NCBI GenBank assembly: GCA_936450465.1
Contig: OW388290.1
Coordinates: 26,091,457-26,155,456 of the forward strand
Direction of reading: 5' to 3'
Length of the DNA stretch: 64,000 bases
Origin: Gibbula magus
Lineage: Eukaryota > Mollusca > Gastropoda > Trochida > Trochidae
Below the pieces are notes generated by a model. The model did not search any database. It was not told the origin of the DNA and saw only the letters and a program-made list of their open reading frames with translations. A program made the position numbers and the translations under genes. Below, piece after piece: positions 38,010 to 50,823 of this stretch (the stretch's first letter is position 1; every line of letters begins with the position of its first letter).

Positions 38010-41000
38010 TGCTAATTAACATCTAATTGGGGATTTGCTGAGCATTGATGGCTGAAGCTATAACCCCTGTATTAGATTACGAGGTGATTGCTTGGGTGTG
38101 TTGCGACTAGAATCATCCTCTGGACGCCAGATGGAGCCATGTTGTTACGAGGAGAAACTAATGTGTAATTTACAAGAGTGGATACAGCCTGTGTGAGCTT
38201 TCCGTAATGTGAAGTTGATTTAACACAATATCAAACAGCTGCATATACATACAGTTATTCTTCTGTGTAATCACCGCTGAAGAAACAATATATGATATAT
38301 AAAATAATATTTCATATTTATTTTTTCATCATGTAAAACTACATAAACGGAACACTTTTTAAACACATGGACGAATACAAGTTATACATAATTCAGCAAT
38401 GCATTTTAAACTTCGTCAACAAATGTTTGTCTAGACGGAATATCATTCAATTTAGATCTGTATTCCTAACTGTTGTTTTAATCATATAACCTTATATATA
38501 GCATTAGTATTTTAGTATTTTTCTTAGCACTCCTTTGAAGACCATGGTTACCTCTTTACGTTATCTTGTGAACATACAATCATATCATCAATAAACGAAT
38601 TATTGCAAGTGTAATTAATATTTCCTACCATTCAAACTGGCATTCAAATACAATTATGAATCCCTTCAGAAATAACGTTTCACTTGATAAGGAAATGTCA
38701 TTCGTGCAAAACGATTAATAAACACTCGTACATGTATTTAATCTTGTTTTGTCGGTAACAGTATTACACCATGGCTGGCTGTAAGGGAAGCTTGTTGCTA
38801 TACATCATTAGCCCGAAATCTTAACGTAAGGAAGCACGGATCAATGCCTAATCACTCTGGGACTTTGAGGCGGGATGTTTTCAAAGACAACATAACAATA
38901 TTTTTTTACAATATCAACGAACAAGTTTGATGATGATAGCGAAGTCTTTATGTGGTTTATATAGGATTTTATCTTAACTGCCAGAAATCAATGTTGATTG
39001 CAATTTTACAACTTCTATCTGCCGTGAATGTCGGGTTAGGGTGAGGGGGTAGTTTCAATGGATCGCTGATCGATATCGCGGAAGTGGTTGGCAGTTTGAG
39101 ATGATGAAGTTACATATCAATAATCCCTCTCAGACTTACCACTGACATATCAATACCTCAGGAAAAACATCTTATCAAATCCATGGTTGAGATTTATTAC
39201 TTTGACATATATGCAAAGACATAAAGTTCGCAATCTCATCACTTTCTGTCGACTTGTTGCTTACTCAAACATATATTAGATTAGCGTGTTCTTCCTGAAG
39301 AGGAAGCTCTCTCATAACTGAACGATGACGTCAGGCGGAGGATAATGAAATATTGTTACGACGACATTATAACATGCCACTGACGGCGTTACAGAGGTTG
39401 TGTGGAAGTCAGTCTGGTGTCCTAACACTCTGCTGTGGTCAGACGCACATTAATTCATCACATCATTTAAACGTTTATGTTACATAAAGCAGCAAGTCCA
39501 TCATGATTAACTCTCTCTCACCAAACGGTCTTGACATCGTCTCGTCACGTGATACGATAAAACCTTTTCATTGGTCAATTATAGTAATAAATTGATAGAC
39601 GTTACTCTTTTAATCCTTCATGCCGAATTGATCCGTATATTTATTCTTGTTTTGCAGGCAGATTGAGCTTACAACCAGATCTTTACCTTTTCACCAATCG
39701 TTTGGTACTTCAATAACGAACATATAAAATAATACAAAACTGTGCTCATTTCAAAAGCTAATGTAGTCTGACATCATATTATTAGACATGTACATATAAA
39801 TAACTAGATACTCAGTATAGACTATAATAAAGGAAAACAAAATGTAAACATTAATAAGACACTTTAATGGATGTGGTGATTGACGCAGTGTTGGAAAAGT
39901 AACGTATAAATCAAGTATCATAGTTGGGAGAATGAGTTTCGGGACGTATTAGTATTTGATGAGGTTTGAAATCGTGACGTACATTTGTGGGTTTTTAAAA
40001 AGAACTAATCGATCATCGGAGTTTAAACAAATGATGGAGAAAACCATCGGATTTAAATCAATGTCCCAAGTACAAGTTTTCAACACATGATATTTTAAAG
40101 CGTTCATGTTAACGAGTTTGATTGAAAGCTCTGACAATGAACATGACAATGAAGCAAGGCATCGGATGTAGAACTATCATCAATGACTCTCTACAAGCAT
40201 ATGATTCCTAGTCTTAAGCAAACACCACCACTACACTGATGCATGGGCCACGATGAAATAATGCCTTGAGCAACCACGTTTGTATTGTGCGGAGATCCAT
40301 AATGAAGTGAACCAAGCATAAGGAACGATAGAAAAAAGCTACAATCATGGACAGTCATTGTGAAGTATGAGGTAAATGCCTGAACAATTCTATTGTCAAG
40401 CGCTTGTATAAAGGATATCTCTAAACCTTGAGGATAAAATTAAAATTGCGATGTCCCATTAGCTAATCAGCATCGATCACGACCAGAGTCCAGTAGGACA
40501 CTGAGGTCTGGCGATCAGTCTGCCTATAGAGTCTACCATTTAACGCACCAGGACCAAACCTACTCGCCTGGCAAATTGTACGAGCGTTTGTGGGCCATAA
40601 AGATGTTAAGTCCGACGCCTTATCAAGCAGTTTTGCAAACCAGATCAGTAAGCAAGACAGCTGTTTAATACTAGGGTAAGCTTGCAGAAGTCTTTACGTT
40701 CAAGCCCTGCTAAGAGGACGCTGTGGATTAGTGGAAGATAGCGAATTTACCAGGAAATCAATTCCTCAATTGATAACGGTTTCAGAATTGAAATAAGATG
40801 AAGGCGATTGGAATGCACTTTGAAACATTTTATTTGGGGTAATGTAGAAAGGATTGGAATTCTTTGAACATCAGATAGATTTTCAGGATGTTACTTTTTT
40901 ACAATTAATTCTGAATTCTAAAAAGGAATCCCTTTATCCATTTCATTAACTAGCTATGCAATTCTCATAATCTCTCAAAATGCAGATTAAAGAAGCAGGT

Positions 41001-41387
41001 TGAGAAAAGTGACATTAAAGTGAGACAAAATACCTTTCTACAAAATCAAGGACAAACAGGAAACCTTCTGAATATAATTGCAATAAACAGCCGGAATCTG
41101 TTCCTAACTCAATGTTAAAAGTCATCAGACAAACGCTATTTAAGTATGTGGGCGTCGTTTAAATTATGTGACGTGTAAAACTATTTTGTTAAAAATCAGG
41201 ATCGACTATTAGAATTAATTATATACGTTACGAAATATTGCTGATAATGAGTCACACTGTGTCGATAGCAGTGCAGATCCCTACAAATATTGAATGAAGA
41301 CCAACATGCGCCTGTAACATGTGTAGAGAAAACCTTCAGAGTGTAGTCTCCCTCAGTACAATGTTTCAGTACGATACCACGATCATA

Positions 41388-41650
41388 TAAAAGGCGCTGT
41401 ATTCAATAAAAAGAGTTCTAAAACGAATGTACATGGTTCGGATAGAACATTGTCAACCATCTTGCTTTCTGAAATCTCGAATTCGCATGAGACTATAAAA
41501 TCTATCTATCACACTTAAGAGTTCCACGCAATGTTGGTTTATAAGTCGCATCATTTTCATCGAATACGGATAACTGATTTTATTGATGCGGCTTATAGGG
41601 TTTGTAATGAGATATTTTACCCTCTAACGTAACAATATATTTTATAAACT
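41388..41650. mobile_element. Diverged relative of the TTAA MITE, copy C
   Basis: Shares with copies A and B the wording gaatgtacatggttcg and gagatattttaccctctaa, and shares with copy D a longer block (aaccatcttgct.tctgaa, aattcgcatgagac, tctatc.atcacact). The terminal ggggcagtagcacg ends are not intact (left reads aaggcgctgt). It abuts the 39-bp minisatellite on its right. Confidence 0.6.
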
Positions 41651-41683
41651 TAAAAAATAAATAAGATGTAAGAGTTTCAGAAC

Positions 41684-42870
41684 ATGTCAATAACACTAAC
41701 GATCCTGAGAGTAAGTACACTAAAGCCAATTACACTAACGATCCAGAGAAAAAGTACACTATAAAGCCAATTGACGGTAACGATCCTGAGAGTAAGTATA
41801 CTAAAGCCAATAACACTAACGATCTTGAGAGTAAGTACACTAAAGCCAATGACACTAACGATCCTGAGAGTAAGTACACTAAAGCCAATGACACTAACGA
41901 TCCTGAGAGTAAGTACACTAAAGCATATGACACTAACGATCCTGAGAGTAAATAATGCCAATGACACTAACGATCCAGAGATAAAGTACACTATAAAGCC
42001 AATGACGGTAACGATCATGAGAGTGAGTATACTAAAGCCATAACGGTAACGATCCTGAGAGTAAGTATTCTAAAGCCAATGACACTAACGATCCTGAGAG
42101 TAAGTATACTAAAGCCAATGACACTAACGATCCTAAGAGTAAGTACACTAAAGTCAATAACACTTACGATCCTGAGAGTAAGTACACTAAAGCCAATGAC
42201 ACTACCGATCCTCAGAGTAAGTACACTAAAGCCAATGACACTAATTATCCTGAGAGTAAGTACACTAAAGCCAAAGACACTAACGATCCTGAGAGTAAGT
42301 TCACTAAAGTCAATAACACTAACGATCCTGAGAGTAAGTACACTAAAGCCAATAACACTAACGATCCTGAGAGTAAGTATACTAAAGCCAATAACACTAC
42401 CGATCCTGAGAGTAAGTATACTAAAGCCAATGACACTAACGATCCTGAGAGTAAGTATTCTAAAGCCAATGACACTAACGATCCTGAGAGTAAGTATTCT
42501 AAAGCCAATAACACTAACGACCCTGAGAGTAAGTACACTAAAACCAATAACACTAATTATCCTGAGAGTAAGTACACTAAAGCCAATGACACTACCGATC
42601 CTGAGAGTAAGTATACTAAAGCCAATAACACTACCGATCCTGAGAGTAAGTACACTAAAGCCAATAACACTAACGATCCTGAGAGTAAGTATACTAAAGC
42701 CAATAACACTACCGATCCTGAGAGTAAGTACACTAAAGCCAATGACACTACCGATCCTGAGAGTAAGTACACTAAAGCCAATAACACTAACGATCCTGAG
42801 AGTAAGTATACTAAAGCCAATAACACTACCGATCCGGGAGAGTAAGTATACTATAAAGCCAATGACGGTA
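41684..42870 (+). repeat. 39-bp minisatellite, about 30 copies (locus 1)
   Basis: Unit aacactaacgatcctgagag plus taagtacactaaagccaat, 39 bases. Variants include aattat for aacgat, tatact or ttcact for acact, and three units lengthened by a tactataaagccaatgacgg form. Because 39 is a multiple of three, several frames stay open on both strands (a 296-codon frame from 42079 reads repeated MTLTILRVSTLKP); I do not treat these as genes. The plus strand holds gagagtaagt, close to a 5' splice site; the minus strand, which is TRPC sense, reads tacttactctcag|g, close to a 3' splice site. Confidence 0.96.
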
Positions 42871-43182
42871 AAATTGATGATGAAACCTCATCACCGGAAG
42901 TGGGAATCACGGGAGCTTATAGCTAACCTAAAGAGACATTATCAGACACGGGGGAAGTTGTTCAGTTGATCTTGTCAAGATATAAGCTTGGCGGAAACTA
43001 ATGCGAGTAGATTTGACCGATAACTCCTACCCTGGGTCAATGAGAACTCTCGTTCACTTAACCATTATGTTCGACAGATACGATAATCTGTTCAACACCT
43101 TGTTATTTTGTCATTAGGAGAACATCAATTTTAACTGCCCTCGCAATATGAGAAGATTTGATGAATGAATGTGATTATTTCA

Positions 43183-43303
43183 GATTCGGAGCAGGTTAAC
43201 AACGTTCCGGGATGGTTATTCATGTTCGGGGCAGGTTGTCTTTATTCGTAGCAGGATATCCATGTTCGGGGCAGGTTGTCCATGTTAGGGGCAGGTTGAA
43301 CGC
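43183..43303. repeat. About 20-21-bp minisatellite, six copies
   Basis: Core catgttcggggcaggttgtc with drift (gattcggagcaggttaac, gttaggggcaggttgaac). G-rich on the plus strand and much richer in GC than its flanks. Confidence 0.85.
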
Positions 43304-43682
43304 GTACATTTATTACAAAAGATAATAGTGTTACATTATTATATTACTGTAAATATGGGTTTTTTCACAATTAATTATAATTAACCTGTTCATCGCCTAA
43401 TTTCGAACCATGTGACAGCTGGTTGGTGCTCGACGTAAATTAAATCTAATCTTCAAAGATGGATGAGGAATAAAATGAGTAAAGTCACAATTAGTGTTGA
43501 CATCATTAATATATAGCTGATATACTTATATAGCTCAAATAACTATAAATAATATCAATAATGATATAAAAAAAACATATTCATAATGGAGAAAGTAAGT
43601 TTCTTTTACATTGAGTTCACATGTTTACAACATAATTATTAGTGTTATTATCATAGTTGGTGTGATGAAAAAGACTGAATTT

Positions 43683-43765
43683 ATGGATGATCAACTTCTT
43701 GATTTAACAAAATCAACTTCTTTATTCAACAATAGCTGTTGTTAAATAAAGAAGTTGTTCATCCA
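43683..43765. repeat. Nested hairpin, AACTTCTTTATT arms
   Basis: Inner arms aacttctttattcaaca (43715 on) and tgttgttaaataaagaagtt pair around agc. An outer copy, atggatgatcaacttcttga, pairs with gttgttcatccat on the right, so the left arm is present twice. Confidence 0.8.
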
Positions 43766-45893
43766 TGAATTCTTCTTCTATATTATTCTATATATATATC
43801 ATGGTTGAAATATTTATCACAAATATATACATTATCCTCGAGCTATGACTGCAATAACACCTCTTAATAATAGAGAAGTGTTTGTTTAAGAATTGAATTC
43901 AGAAATATCACAGATTTATTCCAAAATCCTGCATTGACAAAGCATCAAATGTTCGGTATATCTGTAGGGCATGCAACACTAATTTTACTTTATATATCTG
44001 ACATCAAAGACACTCACGTATAAGTATTACTATAAATATACATATACCACAGACTGTAGTAAGTTATTGATGGGTTTGTGACATTATCTTCCCTAGACGA
44101 AAAAGGTACTTGAAACTTTATGTTAAAAATATCACTTAAATGAGTTGCTTGTTTATTGTTAAATCTTACGCGGCAATAATTTTTATTGCAATTCAATGAT
44201 TTCCTCGCGATTTATTGTCAGTTAAATGGTTTCATAACTTTAACAAATTTTTAAAGCATTCTTTTCCTTTATAAACTGCAGCCTTTTACACAGGAGAGAC
44301 GTGATGTGAGATTGTTTCAATTTACGAAGCTGTAGTTGCGTTTGCACATACGATTAGCTGATTCAGCCAAATCTGCCTTTGAGCTAGGCATTAGCACGAC
44401 AGAAACACAATGTCAATTTGGTTAGTGGCTGTCAATTAAGAAGTGAGTATTTTATTGGTTAGTTCTTCAGTCTCCGTGGTTTGCCCCCATCTATACATCA
44501 CTGTGGCACACACTGGAGACCTTCCACAGCAGATCCAGTCTTGTCTCCTTAATAGAGAGATATGACTGTAGATATGGGCCGAGCACTCAGGGTGAGCCCC
44601 GAGGGATGTTATCAGTGACCATAAGCTCCTTGATAAGAGGGTAATATTGTATCAATCACGTACCCTCAATTGTTGTAATCAAGATGTATAGAGCTGCGGT
44701 GTCATCCAGGGGATTTCCTTATTGCCTTCATATGTTTATCATGCAATAAACACCATAATACTATGGCTTTATTGAGGGAAAATTGAACCGGCGTTTTACT
44801 TTGTTATTTGAAACATATATGAATATGCAGATGGTCCTTTGGTAACGAAGACATTCTAACGTTTGTAAGGACGATTGAGTCTTGATGTCATGGAGTAGCA
44901 ATGTACAGGTCTGTTGTGAATCTCAATAAGTAGTGTTTCCCAACAATTTTGTCATTGAACCGTAGTCTTGTTCTATGTGGCAATTGCATTGTGCGTAGAA
45001 AGGTTCTAAATGAAGTGTGACAGCGATTCACTTCATATACTGCAAGTTACATATTCTATAATTTCTTCTAAACCAATATATGTTGATAAAAGTGCTTACT
45101 GTAAACAAACTTGCTTTTGACATGGTCTTCAATTCCCAAAACAAATTCCCAGGAATTCAGGAATCCCACTTGAATATATATGTAATGCACGGAAGTGTAT
45201 GTAAAGAACCTTTCTGTCATGTGGAAGTGTAAAACTTTGTAATTACAATAGATCTAAGTTCTCTCCAGAGTCTCGTCAACGGGCCACAACACTCAACAAT
45301 CACACATCTAGGGTGGCTATTTCACCCATTTACATATACAAGACTTTATTAAGCTAATGCTACCACACATTTCATTGTCAAGAATAGTATGCAGCAACGG
45401 TCGACACGTTCGGATTTCACCTGAGAGTAAATGATTGAATAACATTTATATCACCCAGGAATAGTTACCCTATTCGGAAAGGCACACCCTCACTAATTAT
45501 GCTGCAACAAGGTACACACGCAGAGGTGATAATATATACATGTGTTCCGAACGAGGTTTACATTTTCATCATCTACGATGGCCATCATATCGGGATTTAT
45601 ATTTTTAACACGATGCCCTAAGGCAAATATCACTTTCACATGTTAAAGTCACATCAAATGACATCACATTTCGCCCATGACGGTGTTTTCTAAATTTCGA
45701 CCAATACTGAAAAGTCGATATGTGCGTAGTTTTTTCATAACTTAGACATTAAGGAAAACAATATTTCAATATGCTTTGCACAATATTTAGTACACTCGTA
45801 CCTGGAAACTCTCTCAATACAAATACCTCGTGTGTTAAACATATTAAACATAACACTCATATAATATCCTCTATCTGTAGTAAAATTCAGTAA

Positions 45894-46690
45894 AAGTGCC
45901 TTGCTTGTATTCCCTTAAAGCAATCGGTTACGTATGCTGGAGTTCATTTGTCTACATGTAATAGGTCGTATGCTAGAACCATGTCCTCGTGTGAAAAGGC
46001 TCGAAAACTAGTAAATATGTATCATGACCTTGGGCTATGCTATGGTTCACTCAATCCAGTCTGTGCTTGTCGCATATGGAATAATGTCATCTTGCCATGT
46101 GCATTAATTGGTTGTACAGTATAGAGCAGATTAACATCAAGAGAATTGGAGATATTGGAGTCAGTGCAGAGGTATTTCTGCAAAAAGGTACAAGGTCTGC
46201 CCAAACCACTGCGTCTCCTGTAGTTTTAGATGCTCTGGGTTTACTGCCGGTTCAAGGGTATATAGAAAAAGCATGTTTGCTTATGTTTGGTAGATTATGT
46301 CGTCTAGATAATGCCTATGCTGTTAAGCAATTATTCCTTCATCGTCTCTTTGAATGTAGGTGTGTGGCCGACATCGATAAATCCCAGTCACCTATTTTGT
46401 ACATGGTTTCACTTTTAGACAAGTACAATTTGTTTGGCGTTCTTGACACATATAACGATATAACACTAACGATCCTGAGAGTAAGTACACTAAAACCAAA
46501 AACACTAATTATCCTGAGAGTAAGTACACTAAAGCCAGTGACACTAACGATCCTGAGAGTAAGTTCACTAAAGTCAATAACACTTACGATCCTGAGAGTA
46601 AGTACACTAAAGCCAATAACACTAACGATCCTGAGAGTAAGTATACTAAAGCCAATAACACTTTGTCAAAGTTCTTTCAATGTTTTTTAA
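45894..46690 (+). pseudogene. LINE (non-LTR retrotransposon) remnant, region after the reverse transcriptase core
   Basis: In one frame from 45894 the sequence reads KCLACIPLKQSVTYAGVHLS then a stretch with CEKARKLVNMYHDLGLCYGS and NNVILPCALIGCT, hit by a stop. The same frame goes on as SRELEILESVQRYFCKKVQG to about 46205, after which the reading shifts to ASPVVLDALGLLPVQGYIEK, MFGRLCRLDNAYAVKQLFLH and LYMVSLLDKYNLFGVL. This order (G-I-LS, ARK-L, LPSALYGCE-like, LE-LQ-F-KK-QGLP, LGLLP-Q--I, F-GRLC) is typical of the tail of LINE ORF2 proteins. At least one stop and two frameshifts make it dead. A block of 39-bp minisatellite interrupts its 3' part. The 5' end and 3' end are not defined. Confidence 0.75.
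46461..46662 (+). repeat. 39-bp minisatellite, five copies (locus 2), inside the LINE remnant
   Basis: Five units of the same 39-bp repeat as 41684-42870. The order of variant units (aattat unit, then the ttcactaaagtcaat unit, then acact, then tatact) matches about 42230-42397 of locus 1 with few differences. The LINE reading frame flows straight into the repeat at one side, and aacact is present at both edges. Confidence 0.95.
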
Positions 46691-48424
46691 GAAAAGAGGA
46701 GGATGTCTAAAACAAACCTGGGAAAAGCCTGAACAAGAACTACTGTTAAATGACATTAATTGCAAGAGGGGACAAAGTTGGAGGGACAATACTTTGGTGT
46801 TATTGCTTTATAATACAATGGGTTTTCTAATTTGGAATCGTTTTTAAAGACTTACCAGGCGTACAAGGTAATCAGATCGTTCGACTGGCAAACCTGACTT
46901 TGTTTGAAATGAGGTATTTTCAAGAATTCGTTTGATTTATGATTACTTTGATAGTTTTCTTACGCCGTTTATTTGACACAGTTTCCAACATTTCGTGATC
47001 TTCTTGATCCTATTATAGAAATTGAACACTCACGAAATAGACCTTGAACAGCCAAATTAAATCACTCCAGAAATTGGCATTTAAATGCGTTTTTATTAGA
47101 TTGTAAGGGTTCAAAGACTAACTTCGATTCTAAAAAGAAAACTTCAAAGTTCAAACTTGTTGAAACAACAAGGGCCTCATGTGTGGATGAAACATGCGGC
47201 AATTTATGTAACTTATGCACTATTTGAAATAAAACGTTTTTCCCCAGCATACAAAGTCTTCCATCTCAGCAATTTCAATGTTAAATTCAGATGAGAGCCG
47301 CCTCTCCGATAGGCTGCTACTTTAACAAACAGATTGCCTACCACTGTAGATCGATTTGTAAGTCAGACTTTGATGTAATGTTTTCCTATCGAGCGGATCT
47401 TGCAAGGATCCGGCCTAATTTTATCGTTATATTTGTTTTCCGGGAGTAGATAGAGAGACCCATGGGTAATTGAAAACTGAATCAAGTCGGAACTGTCAAA
47501 TTCATGGAGCCCAAAGATGCAGTCCTCTGATAGTTGTCCTCTTTGACTTTTGAGAAGCTTTTGGAAAGATAAAACTTTCCCATGAGGGAGAAACAATATT
47601 ATAAGTCTCTGAAGGTCCTGAGAATATAAACACTATTGCTGATAGTGATGTAGGTCTATAGGCAACATATAGATATAGATCGGTTACTATTGGAGGACGA
47701 GACGGCCAGACCTATATCTGTCCCGAACGTCGCGTACAGCATTTAGTTCAGAGTCAGTTAACTTTAATAAACCGAGATCGGACTATTACCACTAGAGACA
47801 GTCGGGGAAAATGAAAACGAGTGCTTATACAGATATAAAGAAATAAATCAGTTAGAAGACTGCAATCTGAAAACATTCTCGCTAGAAGTTGATGAATTGT
47901 CGTTTTTCCTGTTCTGACATTCATGGAATTTGCACCGTTGTGTAAATAGTTGTATGTTTTAACACTTTAGATGGTTTAACCGTCGAGTGGGTCGACCAAG
48001 AGCCCTGTTTGTGTATGGGTGTTCCAAACCGTTACGTTATTGTTATGGATTCACTTTTTGGAACACTTGTTTCTTAAACATGCGCATATTGAACAGCAAA
48101 CTCGTCGTTATGAACAAGAATTATTTTAAATACAAACATTGAGAATGCAATATTCACAATTTATATGATTTATAGTTGAGGGAATTTCACGTTGTTGACA
48201 TAATAAATTCACTTTTCAATCTTCCTGATTTCTTGTTCATTGCATCAGTGGTGTAATCAATGGGAGAACAAAATCTTTTTTTTTTAGAAAACTTCACATT
48301 TCCACAAAACTATTCAATATTATCTTTGCAGCTTGATGGAAGTTTCCAAAAATGCAGGAACACACGCAAAGATCACACGACAGAGATGTTCTTGATAAAC
48401 AGCAAGAGACCAAAAAGAAAATAT

Positions 48425-48800
48425 ATACCAAATATTAACGGATACAGTCGATTTAGAATGTCAGAGATGAGCATACTTATCTCGTAAAGAGATATACAAA
48501 ATTTCATGCATGAGAGTATGATACTTACTATAATTGTATATTTGTTCAAACACACATTGGATACTGAAATTGCTATTTCTGAAAAAAATATTTGTTATAT
48601 AAGGTATAATGTTAGGAAAATTTTAGATTTTGTTAGTCTAAAATGTTATCGGCATAATGTACCTTCTTGGACTTAAATTAGTTGAAGCAACATAACTGCA
48701 GGATGTCATGTCATGTCATGTCATGCCTACCATATCTCGTCTAGTTAATAAACTTTGAAAACGATTTCTTAAAACGTGTCTTTCTCAGACATATAAACAG
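48425..48800. repeat. Dispersed repeat family 2, copy b
   Basis: Partner of 11915-12260 in the same orientation, diverged, with a (tgtca)n microsatellite grown inside it at 48703-48725. Confidence 0.7.
48703..48725. repeat. ATGTC pentanucleotide microsatellite
   Basis: About four and a half perfect copies of atgtc. Confidence 0.95.
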
Positions 48801-50823
48801 ATGAATGCCACTGAATGCCCCGAAAGCATAAACAGTTTATAATTGAAAACCAAAACTACATTTAACAATTTATTTAATTAAAATGTTCAACTACGTCACT
48901 TTTCTCCACAAACCAGAGAAGTTCAGTAGCAGGAGCTCGCATGCATTGCATTGTTGGGGGCAACATCCCAGATGATACCCAGACAGTGCCTCTGTTCCCT
49001 GCTCAATACTATCGACTCGGGGATTTGTTCCTATAGTGTGCTTTGAGTAACCACCTCGGACATATTTACTGATTAGATTTGAAAAGCTTTGTGTTTGGTT
49101 GTAGCAAAGCACAGAGCAAAGGTTAGCACTAATGAAATAGGAATATTGTCAACATTGATTTACGGAGAAGATTCCATTATGAGATAACCGGATCCAATAC
49201 ATACTGCAGTAATTCGACCACGTAGACGTGCCTGTTTCACTTTTTTGAAGAACATTTATTTGCAAAATGTTTTAAGACAACAATGATAACAAGAAATTCA
49301 TTATCAAAATTAGTTAAAACTTTCGATAATTTTTTTCAACGTTTGCTTCTGTTTGCTAGATGATGAAAAACTGTTCAGATGTATTTGTATTAAAATGATT
49401 TCATTTGTCGCCATGTCACGTGACACTTTTACAGTTTAGAATGAACAAGCTTTTTTCTAATACCTTTGGGGTGTAAACCTATGCTGATTATGTTGTTGTA
49501 GACCTTATTGACAATTCCTTATTTTATCTGTTTCATGTCACTGTTAAGGTTACAAATTCAATTGACTTCGTGATTCATTATTCTCGCCATCCACATTGAA
49601 ATTAAGTTTCTTAAAAACAGCAATTTAAAAGAAATTATTACAAAACGGCAGCAAACAAATGTAGCCATTCGCTTTGTCATGCATATGGTGCGAAACATGG
49701 AAAATACATGACATTAACTAACCCCATGGTCTACCACAAATGCTCTATTATCATCCAAAATTGAGTTCCATGGGAGATATCATTTTTATAATAGATCTGA
49801 CCCACCATCGTCAACTACATGACATCAAAATGCATAATTTACGGAATCGAGTTATGGCATCATGATTATATGACGTAATTACTTGATGGCATCACACTGC
49901 GTTGACATAACCGCATTGGAAGTCAAATGGCAGTGCGATACTAGAATCTCGCCCTCGTGTTTTCTGATATCATACATATCAACACTCGGTGATAAAAGTA
50001 ACAGTCGGACATGTATAAATTTTATCAACTTCTGTTATATATTTGATATCATGTTACGGATAAATAAAACGGAACGATAGATCTGCACATATCATGACGG
50101 CGGATTCAAGACTACAAGAAGGAGCGAGAGTCGCCCATCAGAACACATTTCCCATCCTCTTGTAACGGTGATGTATAGTAATGTACTCACATCACTCTTG
50201 CTTTGTGCTCCAACCCACTAAATACGTTACTGGCATTCATTGCTTTGACATATATTCATTTACCAACTGACAGTCTGTTATTAATAGCTTACGTATTGAA
50301 TCGGACAAGTATTTGTGCACTTGCCTAAGCAGAAGATACGTGTTTGTTAAGATTGTACTACAGCTGTAATGTATTTGAGAATCACTGCAGTAGTCCTTAT
50401 TTAAAGAAGACATTTTTATACATTTGAAAGGAAACTTGCTTAAAGAAAATACAGATACCATCCAGTTTCTTTTCACTTCTAGAGCATAGTCGGTGAAAGC
50501 AATGTCAGTGTAAGGACACTATCTAAATACAAGTTAAAACATCCACCCATTATACTATCTTGATAAGTATTGACGCAGGAATGTTTGAATCTTCTTAATA
50601 AGATAATTGAATACATTTCATAGCAAATGAGCACGTACTCTGGTGCCCAAAAGAAACTACACAACGTTATTGTCAGAGAACTATTGAAAACCTTGACATT
50701 GTATATTGCATTGTGTATTGACCCCGTGACCAGTTGACTTGGTTATTATTTCAAGATAGAAACATATAAAACGATGACAATAACAGTTGTATCCATCATT
50801 TGCCTCTACATTGGCATATATAA

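Noticed and set aside
41677..42826. Minus-strand hydrophobic frames repeating LALVYLLSGSLV that mimic membrane proteins
   Set aside because: Same minisatellite read on the other strand; hydrophobicity is a by-product of the unit.
41684..42870. Possible CRISPR array (regular repeats)
   Set aside because: Units are contiguous with no unique spacers, and the context is a eukaryotic intron.
42079..42969. A 296-codon open frame of repeated MTLTILRVSTLKP
   Set aside because: It is the 39-bp minisatellite read through; 39 is a multiple of three so several frames on both strands stay open. No start context or non-repeat core.
46097..46690. A 197-codon plus-strand frame as an intact gene
   Set aside because: Its middle is a LINE tail, its end is minisatellite, and the LINE reading continues upstream in a different frame with a stop. 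It is a pseudogene.
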